Source of the DNA: Nocardioidaceae bacterium SCSIO 66511
GTDB taxonomy: Bacteria; Actinomycetota; Actinomycetes; Propionibacteriales; Nocardioidaceae
Direction of reading: 5' to 3'
Length of the DNA: 64,000 nt
Assembly (NCBI GenBank): GCA_023100825.1
Contig: CP095846.1
Coordinates: 2,108,001 to 2,172,000 of the forward strand
A program made the translations under genes and the position numbers. Position 1 is the stretch's first letter. Every line of letters begins with the position of its first letter. Shown in pieces: positions 45,399 through 54,867 of this stretch. Under the pieces are notes generated by a model. The model saw only the letters and a list, made by a program, of their open reading frames with translations. It was not told where the DNA came from and made no database searches.

Positions 45399-45652
45399 AG
45401 GGTAGGACGCTATGGTTTCTGGTCGGCGCGGGTGCGGGTGTCTACACCAGCATCAAGGCGCGTCGGCTCGCGTACCGGCTCACCCCGGCCGGTCTCGCGG
45501 ACCAAGCAGCAGCGGTCGGTCTGGGTTTCCAGGCCTTCGGTGACGAGGTACGCGCCGGTATGGCCGAGCGCGAGGCGCAGATCGCCGAAGAGCTCGGGCT
45601 GCCGCCGCAGCGCACCCCGCAGATGATCGAACAGAGAGGCAGCACCCGATGA
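45395..45652 (+). CDS. Small DUF6167-like membrane-associated protein
   Basis: An 85-residue protein. The N-terminal hydrophobic segment is TLWFLVGAGAGVYTSIKARR, followed by LTPAGLADQAAAVGLG and an amphipathic helix (FQAFGDEVRAGMAEREAQI). This short pattern just before alaS resembles the uncharacterised actinobacterial DUF6167 proteins, by eye. The start overlaps the upstream stop (ATGA), and the end overlaps alaS by 4 bp. Function unknown. Confidence 0.7.
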   Translation: MKGRTLWFLVGAGAGVYTSIKARRLAYRLTPAGLADQAAAVGLGFQAFGDEVRAGMAEREAQIAEELGLPPQRTPQMIEQRGSTR

Positions 45653-48342
45653 AGACAGCGGAGATCAAGCGCCGCTACCTCGAGCACTTCGAGCGGCTCG
45701 GCCACACCGTGGTGCCCTCCGCCCCGCTGCCGTTCGACGATCCGAACCTGCTGTTCATCAACGCCGGCATGGTCCAGTTCGTGCCGTACCTCAGCGGCCA
45801 GCAGACACCGCCGTGGCAGCGCGCGGTGAGCGTGCAGAAGTGCATCCGGACCCTCGACATCGAAGAGGTCGGCAAGACGTCGCGGCACGTCACGTTCTTC
45901 CAGATGAACGGCAACTTCAGCTTCGGTGACTACTTCAAGGCCGGCGCGATCGAGTACGCCTGGAAGCTGCTCACCGATCCGATCGAGGCCGGCGGCCTCG
46001 GACTCGACCCGAACCGACTCTGGGCGACGACGTTCTCCAACGACGACCCCGACCTGCCCAACGACGACGAGGCGACCGAGCTGTGGCGCCGCTTCCTCCC
46101 CGAGGAGCGCATCCAGCGCCGCGGCATCGAGGACAACTTCTGGTCGATGGGTATCGCCGGCCCATGCGGCCCGTGCAGCGAGATCTTCTACGACCGCGGG
46201 CCGCAGTACGGTCAAGACGGTGGTCCCGTTGTCGACGAGGACCGGTTCGTGGAGATCTGGAACCTCGTCTTCATGCAGTTCGACGGCGACCGCGGTCACA
46301 AGGAGCCCGGGTTCAAGATCATCGGTGAGCTGCCGAACAAGAACATCGACACGGGCATGGGTCTCGAACGAGTCGCGTCGATCCTGCAGGGCGTCGACAA
46401 CCTGTACGAGATCGACGAGGTCTTCCCGGTCATCGAGCGCGCGTCCGAGCTGAGTCGGCGTACGTACGGCTGGCATCAAGAGGACAACGTCCGGTTCCGC
46501 ATCGTCGCAGACCACGTACGCAGCGCGCTGATGCTGATGAGCGACGGCGTGACCCCGGGCAACGAGGGTCGCGGCTACGTGCTGCGCCGGCTGATCCGCC
46601 GCGCGGTGCGCTCGATGCGCCTGCTCGGTGTCGAGGGGCCGACGATGCCGGAGCTGTTGCCGGTCAGCATGAATGCGATGAAGAACGCCTACCCCGAGCT
46701 GGAGGCCGACTTCGACCGCATCGCGAAGATCGCCTACGCCGAGGAGGACGCTTTCGCGCAGACGCTCGTCAAGGGCACGCAGATCTTCGACGCCGCAGCT
46801 GCCAACGCGAAGCAGACGGGCAACACGAGCCTCTCTGGCGATGAGGCGTTTCAGCTGCACGACACCTACGGGTTCCCGATCGACCTCACGCTCGAGATGG
46901 CCTCCGAGCAGGGCCTTTCGGTCGACGAGGAAGGCTTCCGCGGCCTGATGGCCGAGCAGCGCCGGCGGGCGAAGGCCGATGCCGCCGCGAAGAAGGGCCA
47001 GCACGCCGACACCACCGTCTACCGCGGCGCATTGGAGCGCTTCGGCGAGACCGAGTGGGTCGCGTACGACGAGCTGCGCACCGAGTCGCGGGTGAACCTG
47101 CTGATCGGCGACGCGGGCGAGCTTCCCGAGGCCACGGAGGGGCAGGTCGCGGAGGTCGTGCTGAGCCGCACCCCGTTCTACGCCGAGTCCGGCGGTCAGA
47201 GCGCCGACGGCGGCACGATCGTTTGGGACGGCGGCCGCGCCGAGGTGATCGACGTGCAGCGTCCGATCAACGGCGTCGTCGCACATCAGGTACGCGTACT
47301 CGAAGGTGCGTTGCGTCCGTCGTCGACCGTCGAGGCGACCGTCGACGAGCAGTGGCGGCTCGGTGCGTGCCAGGCGCATTCGGCGACGCACGTGATCCAC
47401 GCCGCGTTGCGCCAGCATCTCGGCCCGACCGCGTTGCAGCGCGGTTCGTACAACCGGCCGGGTTTCCTGCGTCTCGACTTCGGCTGGAACTCCTCGCTCA
47501 CCGACGAGGAGCTACAGCTGCTGGAGTCGACGGCAAACGACGCGCTGCGCCAGGACATCCCCGTGACGGCGTCGACGATGCCGCTCGCGAAGGCGAAGGA
47601 GATGGGCGCGCTCGCGCTGTTCGGGGAGCGCTATCCCGACGTCGTACGCGTCGTCGAGATCGACGGCCCGTGGTCGCGTGAGCTGTGCGGTGGTACGCAC
47701 GTCGAGAGCACCTCGCAGATCGGCACCATGGTGCTCACCTCGGAGGGTTCGGTCAGCGCCGGCAGCCGACGGGTCGAGATGGTCACCGGCCGCGAAGGCT
47801 TCGGCTATCTGGCGAAGGAGCGCGATCTGGTGCATCAGCTCTCCGAAATGTTGAAGACGCCGCGAGAGGACCTCGCGAGCCGGGTCGAAGACATGGTCGA
47901 GCGGCTGCGTGCTGCCGAGAAGGAGCTGGAGCGGCTCAAGGTCGGCCAGCTGCTCTCAGCGGCGCCAGAGCTGGCCGCGGCGTCCAAGGACCTCGCCGGC
48001 GTCTCGTACGTCGGTCACCGCGCGCCGGACGGCGCGACGGCCGGCGATGTACGCAAGCTGGTGCTCGACGTACGCGGCCGGCTCGGCAATGAGCGGCCAG
48101 CCGTCGTCGCGGTGGTCGGCTCGGCGAACGGCAAGCCGTCGTGCGTTGTCGCGGTCAACGATCGCGCGCGAGAAGGCGGCTTCTCGGCGAACGAACTGGT
48201 CAAGGTCGCAGCCGAGATCCTCGGGGGCAGCGGGGGCGGCAAGGACGATATCGCGCAAGGTGGGGGAGTCGACGCGTCGCGCGCCGGCGCTGCGCTCGAT
48301 GCACTCGAGCAACGCGTCGCGCAGCGGGCTACCAGCGTCTGA
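45649..48342 (+). CDS. alaS: Alanyl-tRNA synthetase
   Basis: An 897-residue class II synthetase. The catalytic core starts MKTAEIKRRYLEHFERLGH and has KCIRTLDIEEVGKTSRHVTF as motif 2. The editing domain carries HSATHVIHAAL and CGGTHVESTSQIG, giving the H-x3-H and C-x3-H zinc site. The C-Ala domain, rich in Gly, ends with SGGGKDDIAQGGG. It is in an operon with the small membrane genes upstream and with ruvX downstream (TGATG overlap). Confidence 0.97.
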   Translation: MKTAEIKRRYLEHFERLGHTVVPSAPLPFDDPNLLFINAGMVQFVPYLSGQQTPPWQRAVSVQKCIRTLDIEEVGKTSRHVTFFQMNGNFSFGDYFKAGAIEYAWKLLTDPIEAGGLGLDPNRLWATTFSNDDPDLPNDDEATELWRRFLPEERIQRRGIEDNFWSMGIAGPCGPCSEIFYDRGPQYGQDGGPVVDEDRFVEIWNLVFMQFDGDRGHKEPGFKIIGELPNKNIDTGMGLERVASILQGVDNLYEIDEVFPVIERASELSRRTYGWHQEDNVRFRIVADHVRSALMLMSDGVTPGNEGRGYVLRRLIRRAVRSMRLLGVEGPTMPELLPVSMNAMKNAYPELEADFDRIAKIAYAEEDAFAQTLVKGTQIFDAAAANAKQTGNTSLSGDEAFQLHDTYGFPIDLTLEMASEQGLSVDEEGFRGLMAEQRRRAKADAAAKKGQHADTTVYRGALERFGETEWVAYDELRTESRVNLLIGDAGELPEATEGQVAEVVLSRTPFYAESGGQSADGGTIVWDGGRAEVIDVQRPINGVVAHQVRVLEGALRPSSTVEATVDEQWRLGACQAHSATHVIHAALRQHLGPTALQRGSYNRPGFLRLDFGWNSSLTDEELQLLESTANDALRQDIPVTASTMPLAKAKEMGALALFGERYPDVVRVVEIDGPWSRELCGGTHVESTSQIGTMVLTSEGSVSAGSRRVEMVTGREGFGYLAKERDLVHQLSEMLKTPREDLASRVEDMVERLRAAEKELERLKVGQLLSAAPELAAASKDLAGVSYVGHRAPDGATAGDVRKLVLDVRGRLGNERPAVVAVVGSANGKPSCVVAVNDRAREGGFSANELVKVAAEILGGSGGGKDDIAQGGGVDASRAGAALDALEQRVAQRATSV

Positions 48343-48797
48343 TGCGTATCGGTGTGCGGCTCGGCGTCGACGTCGGTGACGCCAGGATCGGCGTTGCGGT
48401 GAGCGATCCGTCCGGGTTGCTGGCGACGCCGGTCGAAACCGTGCCCGCGGGCGGCACCGCGCTGGCCAGACTCGTCGCGCTTGCCGTCGAGCACGAGGCG
48501 ATCGAGATGGTGGTCGGCTTGCCGAGGTCGATGTCCGGAGGTCTCGGTCCTGCGGCGCGTAAGGTACGTGCCTATGCGTCTCAGCTGGCCGTTGCCGTCG
48601 CGCCGACACCCGTACGTCTCGTCGACGAGCGGCTGTCCACGGTGACCGCAGAGCAAACCCTTCGTACGCAGGGCAAACGGGGCAAGAGCAAACGCGCCGT
48701 GATCGACCAGGCGGCAGCGGTCGTGATCCTGCAGTCGGCGCTCGACACCGAACGTACGAGCGGCACTGCCCCGGGCGAGATCGTGGAGGCCGCGTGA
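48342..48797 (+). CDS. ruvX: RuvX/YqgF-type RNase H-fold nuclease
   Basis: A 151-residue putative pre-16S rRNA nuclease or Holliday-junction-resolvase-like protein. The catalytic Asp is in GVDVGDARIGVAVSD, a second acidic residue in VDERLSTVTA, and the last conserved Asp in KSKRAVIDQAAAVVILQ. The ATG overlaps the alaS stop by one base; open frame further upstream lies inside alaS and is not coding. It overlaps mltG by 4 bp. Confidence 0.93.
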   Translation: MRIGVRLGVDVGDARIGVAVSDPSGLLATPVETVPAGGTALARLVALAVEHEAIEMVVGLPRSMSGGLGPAARKVRAYASQLAVAVAPTPVRLVDERLSTVTAEQTLRTQGKRGKSKRAVIDQAAAVVILQSALDTERTSGTAPGEIVEAA

Positions 48798-49999
48798 GCG
48801 ACCACGAGCGCCCGGAGACCGACTGGGGTACGCCCGCCGACACCCGTGACGACGAGGTGCGCCCGGATGACACGACGACCCTGCCGACCGAGTCGCCTCG
48901 CCCGGCGGGCCACCGCCGCGCAAAGAAGCAGAAGCGTCGTGGGGGCATCGGCTGCATCGTCGTACTCGTGATCATCGCCATCCTCGGCGTACTCGGCTAT
49001 TGGGGTGTCCAGAAGGCGTCGTCGTTCCTCGACGACCAGTTCGGGCCGCCGGAGGACTACAACGGCAACGGCACCGGCAAGGTGGTCGTACACGTCGCAC
49101 AGGGCGCTGCGGGGGCCGAGATCGGCCGCGAGCTCAAGGAGGAGGGCGTCATCGCGAGTGTCGATGCCTACCTCGAGGCCGCCGCGGCCAATCCGGAGGC
49201 CCGGTCGATCCAGCCGGGCTACTACAAGCTCGCCCACGAGATGTCGGCCGAGGCGGCGCTCGGTCGGCTGCTCGACTCCGACTTCCGTACGCAGGGCGCG
49301 CTCGTCATCCCCGAAGGACTGCGCTCCGACCAGGTCGTGGACACGATCGTCGACGGTACGGACCTCGAGAAGGCCGACGTCGAGAAGGCCCTGAAGCGGA
49401 CGAACGCGCTCGGGCTGCCCGGCTACGCCGACGGCGATCCGGAGGGATTCTTCTATCCGGGGTCGTACGATCTGCCGGAGAAGCCGAGCGCTGCTGGGAT
49501 TCTCCGGTCGATGGTCGAACGCGCGAAGACCGAACACCGCAAGCTCGGACTCGAACCCAAAGCCGCCGACCTCGGCGTGAGCGCACGCGACGCGCTCATC
49601 GTGGCGAGCCTGATCGAGCGCGAGGCCAGCCGCGACCAGGACCGCGCAAAGGTCGCACGGGTCATCTACAACCGTCTCGACGAAGGCATGCCGCTACAGC
49701 TCGACTCGACCGTGCACTACGTCGCAGAGCGCAGCGGCGACGCGTTCACGACCGACGAGGAACGCGATATCGACTCGCCGTACAACACGTACAAGAACAC
49801 CGGCTTGCCGCCGGGGCCGATCGATTCGCCGGGCGCCGAGGCGATCAAGGCCGCACTCAAGCCGGCGAAGGGCGACTGGACGTACTTCGTCACGGTCAAC
49901 TTCGACACCGGTGAGACGCTGTTCGCGACCTCGTTGGAAGAGCACAACAAGAACGTCGACAAGCTGCAGGAGTACTGCGATGACTCCGACGCATGCTGA
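48794..49999 (+). CDS. mltG: Endolytic murein transglycosylase MltG
   Basis: A 401-residue membrane-anchored lytic transglycosylase that cuts nascent glycan strands and can terminate their growth. A disordered cytoplasmic N-terminus of about 50 residues ends in RRAKKQKRRGG, then a TM helix (about 52-75). A LysM-like region precedes the YceG/MltG domain, with the catalytic Glu in VASLIEREAS and NTYKNTGLPPGPI-type substrate loops near the end. The GTG start overlaps ruvX, and the end overlaps aroE by 7 bp. Confidence 0.93.
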   Translation: MSDHERPETDWGTPADTRDDEVRPDDTTTLPTESPRPAGHRRAKKQKRRGGIGCIVVLVIIAILGVLGYWGVQKASSFLDDQFGPPEDYNGNGTGKVVVHVAQGAAGAEIGRELKEEGVIASVDAYLEAAAANPEARSIQPGYYKLAHEMSAEAALGRLLDSDFRTQGALVIPEGLRSDQVVDTIVDGTDLEKADVEKALKRTNALGLPGYADGDPEGFFYPGSYDLPEKPSAAGILRSMVERAKTEHRKLGLEPKAADLGVSARDALIVASLIEREASRDQDRAKVARVIYNRLDEGMPLQLDSTVHYVAERSGDAFTTDEERDIDSPYNTYKNTGLPPGPIDSPGAEAIKAALKPAKGDWTYFVTVNFDTGETLFATSLEEHNKNVDKLQEYCDDSDAC

Positions 50000-50805
50000 C
50001 TGACCCGGCACGCCGCAGCTGCGCGGTGCTGGGAAGCCCGATCGCGCACTCTCTGTCGCCGGTGATGCATCGGCGTGCGTACGCCGAGCTCGGGCTCGAC
50101 TGGACGTACGACGCGATCGAGGTCACCGAGGCGGAGCTCGCAGAGTTTCTTGACGGGTTGGACGGCTCCTGGCGGGGGTTGTCGCTCACGATGCCGCTCA
50201 AACGGGTGGCGGTCGACCTCGTCGACGAGGTCTCGGATGCCGTGCGCTCGGTGTCGGCGCTGAACACGATCGTCCTCGACGGCGGTCGTCGCCTCGGTGA
50301 CAACACCGACATCCCGGGCATGGTCTCGGCGCTCGAAGAGCGAGGCGTGCGGGAGGTTCGCACGGCGACGGTCGTCGGCGCCGGCGCGACCGCGGCATCC
50401 GCCCTCGCGGCATTGCAGTCGGCCGGGTTGGAGTCGGTGAGCCTGCTCGTACGCGAACCCGCGCGGGCCGATGAGCTCGCCCGCCTGGTGCGCGGTTGGG
50501 GCGTCGAGGTGGCCATCGGTCGACTCGACGAGCCCGTACCCGGCGCAGACCTGCTCGTCTCGACTGTCCCGTCGGCAGCCGTCGGGACGTACGCGCGTAC
50601 CTGGTGCGAGCGGTCGGGCGCGGTGTTCGACGTCATCTACGACCCCTGGCCGACTGCGCTCGCCTCGGCTGCCCGAGAGGCAGGCCGACCGGTGGTCTCC
50701 GGTCTCGACCTGCTCGCGCACCAGGCAGCCTTGCAGGTCGCGCTGATGACCGGCGCGACCGTCGACGCCGCCGCCCTACGCGAGGCCGCCATCTCCGCCG
50801 TCTGA
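49993..50805 (+). CDS. aroE: Shikimate dehydrogenase
   Basis: NADP-linked reduction of 3-dehydroshikimate to shikimate (270 residues). The shikimate site is seen in LGSPIAHSLSPVMHRRAY and in LTMPLKR with the catalytic Lys. The paired Asp is in GDNTDIPG. The nucleotide-binding turn is ATVVGAGATAAS. It overlaps mltG by 7 bp. The other shikimate genes (aroC, aroK, aroB) lie 2.4 kb downstream, beyond a flavoprotein gene and a prepilin peptidase gene. Confidence 0.93.
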   Translation: MLTDPARRSCAVLGSPIAHSLSPVMHRRAYAELGLDWTYDAIEVTEAELAEFLDGLDGSWRGLSLTMPLKRVAVDLVDEVSDAVRSVSALNTIVLDGGRRLGDNTDIPGMVSALEERGVREVRTATVVGAGATAASALAALQSAGLESVSLLVREPARADELARLVRGWGVEVAIGRLDEPVPGADLLVSTVPSAAVGTYARTWCERSGAVFDVIYDPWPTALASAAREAGRPVVSGLDLLAHQAALQVALMTGATVDAAALREAAISAV

Positions 50806-50918
50806 GCGTCCACCCGACGCGTTGACCGGCGCGACCCCACCGAGCTGATCGATGTGCACGGGTCAACACGGATCCCGAAACCGCCCCGGCAATTGCCGAT
50901 GCGAGGCATGCTGGGGGA

Positions 50919-52415
50919 ATGAGCGAACTCGATCGAAGGACAGTCCTGCGGGGGACGATCGCAGGAGCATTGGCTACAACGAGTGCCGGAGCGTCCGCGC
51001 TGACGAGCTCGGCTGCGGCGCGTACGTCCGCGCCCGCGCCGATCGCGGCCGGCCGCAGCGGTCCGACGCCGGCCGACTGGCGGGCCCTCGAACGCGGCCT
51101 GAAGGGCGGGTTGCTGCGCCGCGGCGAGAAGGGTTACCGCAAGGCGACTCGGCTGTTCGACCCGCGCTTCGACGGTGATCACCCGCGCGGGATCGTGCGT
51201 GCCGCGAACGCACACGACGTCAGTGAGGCGCTGCGCTTCGCGCGCAAGTTCGATGTACGGCTGCGGCCGAAGTCCGGCGGGCATTCGTACGTCGGCGCTT
51301 CGATGTTCGACAAGGGCATGGTGATCGACACCGGCACCATCGACGGCATCGCGTACAAGTCCGGCTCGAAACGCGTCGTGATCGGCCCCGGCACTGAACT
51401 CGGCCGCCTCCACGACCGCCTCGACCGACACGGGCGTACCGTTCCGACAGGCACGTGCCCGACGGTCGGTGCAGCGGGGCTCGTCCTCGGCGGAGGGATC
51501 GGCGCCGAGAGCCGTATGTACGGGCTGACACAGGACGCCGTGGTCGACATGCAGATCGTCACGGCCGACGGCAAGATCCGCCACGCCAACGCTCACACCA
51601 ATGCCGACCTGTTCTGGGCGCTGCGCGGCGGTGGTGGTGGCAACTTCGCGATCGTCACACACCTGACCATGAAGACTTTCAAGGCACACCGGGTCGGGTT
51701 CTTCTTCCTGAGCTGGTCGGGCAAGGACGCCGTCGCCGTCGTCCGCGGCTGGCAACAGCGCCTACGGCACATGCCGCGCACCTCCTGGGCGAACGTCCAC
51801 CTGGACGCGAACAACGGCAGCATCGCCGCGCGCATCGTCGGCCTCTCGCTTACCGGCGACGGGCATCACGAGGCGCGGGCGCTGATCCGCGCGATCGGCC
51901 GCGACCCCTCGAACCAGTCGTACTCGACGAAGTCCCACCGCGAGGCGATGCATCTGCTCGCCGGCCCGACCGGCCACCAGCGCCAGTCGTTCGTCGCGGG
52001 CACCGACGTCATCGGCGCACCGATGAAGCGCCCCGCGTTGCGCGACCTGGTGGGTGTCGTACGCCAGCGTGCCCGGCACGGCGGCGGTGCCTCGGCGATT
52101 CTGGATCCGCTCGACGGGCGGGCGGGCAAACCGAAGGTGAGCTCATCGGCATTCCCGTGGCGCAATGCGGTCGCCTCGCTGCAGTGGTACGTGGCGCTGC
52201 CGAACCCGACGCCGAAGGCGGTCAAGAGCGGGCGTACCTGGATCAAGCACGGGCACCGCGCGGTCGCAGCGCGTTCGATCGGCGGCTACGTCAACTACCT
52301 CGAGCCGGGCAAGCCTGTACGCCGCTACTACGGCAAGCACTGGAAGAAGCTGCGGCGCATCGCCAACAAGCATGATCCACAGGGAGTGTTCCGGTCGCCG
52401 TACTCGATCCGCTGA
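50919..52415 (+). CDS. Tat-exported FAD-linked oxidase (berberine-bridge-enzyme-like)
   Basis: A 498-residue secreted flavoprotein. A twin-arginine leader (DRRTVLRGTIAGALATTSAG) ends near residue 35. The FAD-binding PCMH domain has RPKSGGHSYVGAS, whose His is the usual 8-alpha-histidyl attachment site. GTCPTVGAAGLVLGGGIG places a Cys where bicovalent BBE enzymes attach FAD. The BBE C-terminal motif region ends YYGKHWKKLRRIANKHDPQG-like. The substrate (sugar, alcohol or alkaloid-like) is unknown. It interrupts the conserved aroE/prepilin-peptidase neighbourhood and is probably a separate transcript. Confidence 0.88.
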   Translation: MSELDRRTVLRGTIAGALATTSAGASALTSSAAARTSAPAPIAAGRSGPTPADWRALERGLKGGLLRRGEKGYRKATRLFDPRFDGDHPRGIVRAANAHDVSEALRFARKFDVRLRPKSGGHSYVGASMFDKGMVIDTGTIDGIAYKSGSKRVVIGPGTELGRLHDRLDRHGRTVPTGTCPTVGAAGLVLGGGIGAESRMYGLTQDAVVDMQIVTADGKIRHANAHTNADLFWALRGGGGGNFAIVTHLTMKTFKAHRVGFFFLSWSGKDAVAVVRGWQQRLRHMPRTSWANVHLDANNGSIAARIVGLSLTGDGHHEARALIRAIGRDPSNQSYSTKSHREAMHLLAGPTGHQRQSFVAGTDVIGAPMKRPALRDLVGVVRQRARHGGGASAILDPLDGRAGKPKVSSSAFPWRNAVASLQWYVALPNPTPKAVKSGRTWIKHGHRAVAARSIGGYVNYLEPGKPVRRYYGKHWKKLRRIANKHDPQGVFRSPYSIR

Positions 52416-52420
52416 GCGAC

Positions 52421-52426
52421 TATCCT
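52421..52426 (+). promoter_or_regulatory. Possible -10 element of the prepilin peptidase gene
   Basis: TATCCT ends 8 bp before the GTG at 52435, compatible with a leaderless transcript. No clear -35 is visible. Confidence 0.33.
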
Positions 52427-52434
52427 CCCTGAGC

Positions 52435-53124
52435 GTGACGACCGACCATCTCCTCGCCGCGCTTGCCATGGCCGCCATCGCCGCTCTCGGCGCGTGGTGG
52501 TCGCCGCGCGTCGTCGCCCGGCTGCCGGATCCGGTCGAGATCGAGGTGCCGTACGCGGAGCTCGCCGTCAGCCCACGCCTCGGCCTGCGACTCGCGGTCG
52601 CCGCGGCTGTCGTCGCGGGTTCGATCGGGTTCGCGCTGGGGCCGGACCCGTCGCTGCCGGCCTGGTGCTTCCTGAGCGTCGCAGGTGTTGTGCTCTCGTA
52701 CGTCGACTGGCGAGTGCGTCTGCTCCCGTTTCGCATCGTGGCGCCGTCGTACGCGATCGTCGGCGTGCTGCTGATCGTCGCGGCCGTCGCCACAGGTGAC
52801 TACGACGCCGCTCGTCGTTCGCTGATCGCCTGGGTCGCCACGTACGCGGTGTTCACCGGCATGTGGTTCGTCTACCGTCGCGGCATCGGGTACGGCGATG
52901 TGCGGCTGTCTGGTGTGCTCGCGATGGCGCTCGGCTGGCTCGGGTGGAGCGAGCTGATCGTCGGGATGTACGCCGCTTTCATTCTGGGCGCGCTGATCGG
53001 CGGCGGGCTCGCGCTGGCGAAGGTCGTCGACCGCAAGGGTTATCCGTTCGGTCCGTTCATGTTCGCGGGAGCGTGGGTCGGTGTCGTGTGCGCGCCGTCG
53101 ATCACCTCGTGGCTGGGTGCCTGA
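52435..53124 (+). CDS. A24-family prepilin peptidase
   Basis: A 229-residue polytopic aspartic protease expected to process type IV or Flp-type prepilin leaders. The two catalytic aspartates are seen in SYVDWRVRLLP and in GIGYGDVRLSG, the G-x-G-D motif. About seven hydrophobic helices are present. The N-terminal cysteine domain of PilD methylating enzymes is absent, as usual in actinobacteria. The GTG start is chosen because upstream open frame lies inside the flavoprotein gene. No pilin genes lie in the window. Its position between aroE and aroC is also seen in mycobacteria. Confidence 0.87.
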   Translation: MTTDHLLAALAMAAIAALGAWWSPRVVARLPDPVEIEVPYAELAVSPRLGLRLAVAAAVVAGSIGFALGPDPSLPAWCFLSVAGVVLSYVDWRVRLLPFRIVAPSYAIVGVLLIVAAVATGDYDAARRSLIAWVATYAVFTGMWFVYRRGIGYGDVRLSGVLAMALGWLGWSELIVGMYAAFILGALIGGGLALAKVVDRKGYPFGPFMFAGAWVGVVCAPSITSWLGA

Positions 53125-53161
53125 CCCGCTCGCGTACGACCGTGCGTGAAAGACTGGCAGC

Positions 53162-54340
53162 ATGCTGCGTTGGTTGACGGCGGGCGAGTCACACGGCCCC
53201 GCCTTGGTCGCCGTGCTCGAGGGCGTTCCTGCAGGTGTCGAGGTGACGAGCGCCGATATCACCGCCGCGCTCGCCAGGAGACGGCTCGGGTACGGGCGGG
53301 GCGCACGGATGAAGTTCGAAGCCGATGAGCTCGAGGTCGTCGGGGGCATCCGACACGGCCGTACGCTCGGCGGCCCGGTCGCCCTGCGCATCGGCAACTC
53401 CGAATGGCCGAAGTGGCAGACCGTCATGGCTGCCGACCCGGTCGACCCGGAAGAGCTGGCGAGCACCGCCCGCGGTGCACCCCTGACCCGGCCGCGACCC
53501 GGTCACGCCGACCTGGTCGGCATGCAGAAGTACGACTTCGACGAGGCCAGACCGGTGCTCGAGCGGGCCAGCGCGCGCGAGACTGCTGCGCGAGTGGCTC
53601 TCGGCACGGTCGCCTCCCACCTGCTGCGCCAGACGAGTGGAGCGACGGTCGTCAGTCACGTGATCGAGTTCGGCACCGTACGCGCGCCCGCGGGCAAGCT
53701 GCCGACCATCGATGACGTCGAACGCCTCGACGCCGATCCGGTGCGTTGTCTCGACCCCGACGCGAGCGCCGCGATGGTCGAGGAGGTCGACCGCGCACAC
53801 AAGGACGGCGACACGCTCGGCGGAGTCGTCGAGGTCGTCGTCGACGGGCTGCCGCCCGGGCTCGGCAGCCATGTGCACTGGGACCGAAAGCTCGACGCGA
53901 GACTTGCCGGAGCCCTGATGGGCATCCAGGCGATCAAGGGCGTCGAGGTCGGCGACGGCTTCGAGCTCGCACGTACGCGCGGTTCGCAGGCACACGACGA
54001 GATCGTCGCGACCGACGGCGGCATCCACCGTTCGTCCGGTCGCTCCGGCGGCATCGAGGGAGGCATGAGCACGGGGGAGACCCTGCGCGTACGTGCGGCG
54101 ATGAAGCCCATCGCGACCGTGCCGCGTGCCCTTCGTACCGTCGATGTCGCGACCGGCGAGGAGACCAAAGCACATCATCAGCGCTCCGACGTGGCTGCCG
54201 TACCGGCGGCGGGCATCGTCGCCGAGGCCATGGCCTCGCTCGTCATAGCCGATGCGCTGCTGGAGAAGTTCGGCGGCGACTCGGTCGGCGAGACCAGCCG
54301 TAACGTGGAGGGCTATCTCGCCGCGCTGAGGTTCCGGTGA
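53162..54340 (+). CDS. aroC: Chorismate synthase
   Basis: Final shikimate-pathway enzyme, FMN-dependent elimination of phosphate from EPSP (392 residues). Signatures are [21 protein letters not shown] at the N-terminus, [27 protein letters not shown] and the C-terminal [15 protein letters not shown]-like motif read as [17 protein letters not shown]. It overlaps aroK by 4 bp, giving an aroC-aroK-aroB operon. Confidence 0.96.
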   Translation: MLRWLTAGESHGPALVAVLEGVPAGVEVTSADITAALARRRLGYGRGARMKFEADELEVVGGIRHGRTLGGPVALRIGNSEWPKWQTVMAADPVDPEELASTARGAPLTRPRPGHADLVGMQKYDFDEARPVLERASARETAARVALGTVASHLLRQTSGATVVSHVIEFGTVRAPAGKLPTIDDVERLDADPVRCLDPDASAAMVEEVDRAHKDGDTLGGVVEVVVDGLPPGLGSHVHWDRKLDARLAGALMGIQAIKGVEVGDGFELARTRGSQAHDEIVATDGGIHRSSGRSGGIEGGMSTGETLRVRAAMKPIATVPRALRTVDVATGEETKAHHQRSDVAAVPAAGIVAEAMASLVIADALLEKFGGDSVGETSRNVEGYLAALRFR

Positions 54341-54867
54341 GTGGTCCGGTCCGGCCGCGGGTCGTGCTCGTCGGCCCGCCGGGTGCCGGCAAGTCGACCG
54401 TTGCGCGCGAGCTCGCCGCATTGCTCGACCTCGAGGTGCGCGACTCCGACGAAGACGTTGAGCGTACGCATGGTACGACGATCGCCGACATGTTCATCGA
54501 CAACGGGGAGGCGTACTTCCGCGAGGCGGAAGCCGCGGCAGTACGTACGGCGCTGTCCGAGCACCCCGGGATCCTCTCGCTCGGCGGTGGAGCGGTGCTG
54601 CACGAGGCGACGCGGCAGGCGCTTGTCGGACACCGCGTCGTGTTCCTCGACGTCAGCCTGTCTGAGGCGGCGAGGAGGGTCGGTCTCAACACCGCCCGAC
54701 CGTTGTTGCTCGGCAACGTACGCTCACAGTTGAAGACTTTGATGGACCAGCGGCGCCCGATCTACGCCGAGGTGGCGACTCACGTCACGTCGACCGATGC
54801 GCTGACGCCGCGCCAGGTCGCCGACGACATCGTCGCCTGGCTGGAGACAGGAGGAAGTTCGACATGA
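54337..54867 (+). CDS. aroK: Shikimate kinase
   Basis: Phosphorylates shikimate at the 3-hydroxyl (176 residues). Walker A is [10 protein letters not shown]. The shikimate-binding Asp is in [13 protein letters not shown], with [10 protein letters not shown] and the glycine-rich [11 protein letters not shown]. The P-loop begins GPPGAG where many family members have GxMGAG; this is a common variant. GTG start overlapping aroC; 3' end overlapping aroB by 4 bp. Confidence 0.94.
   Translation: MSGPVRPRVVLVGPPGAGKSTVARELAALLDLEVRDSDEDVERTHGTTIADMFIDNGEAYFREAEAAAVRTALSEHPGILSLGGGAVLHEATRQALVGHRVVFLDVSLSEAARRVGLNTARPLLLGNVRSQLKTLMDQRRPIYAEVATHVTSTDALTPRQVADDIVAWLETGGSST

Noticed and set aside
50806-50918. 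GTTGACC/GGGTCAAC inverted repeat before the flavoprotein gene
   Set aside because: Only seven pairs separated by more than 30 bp; too weak to call as a terminator or operator.
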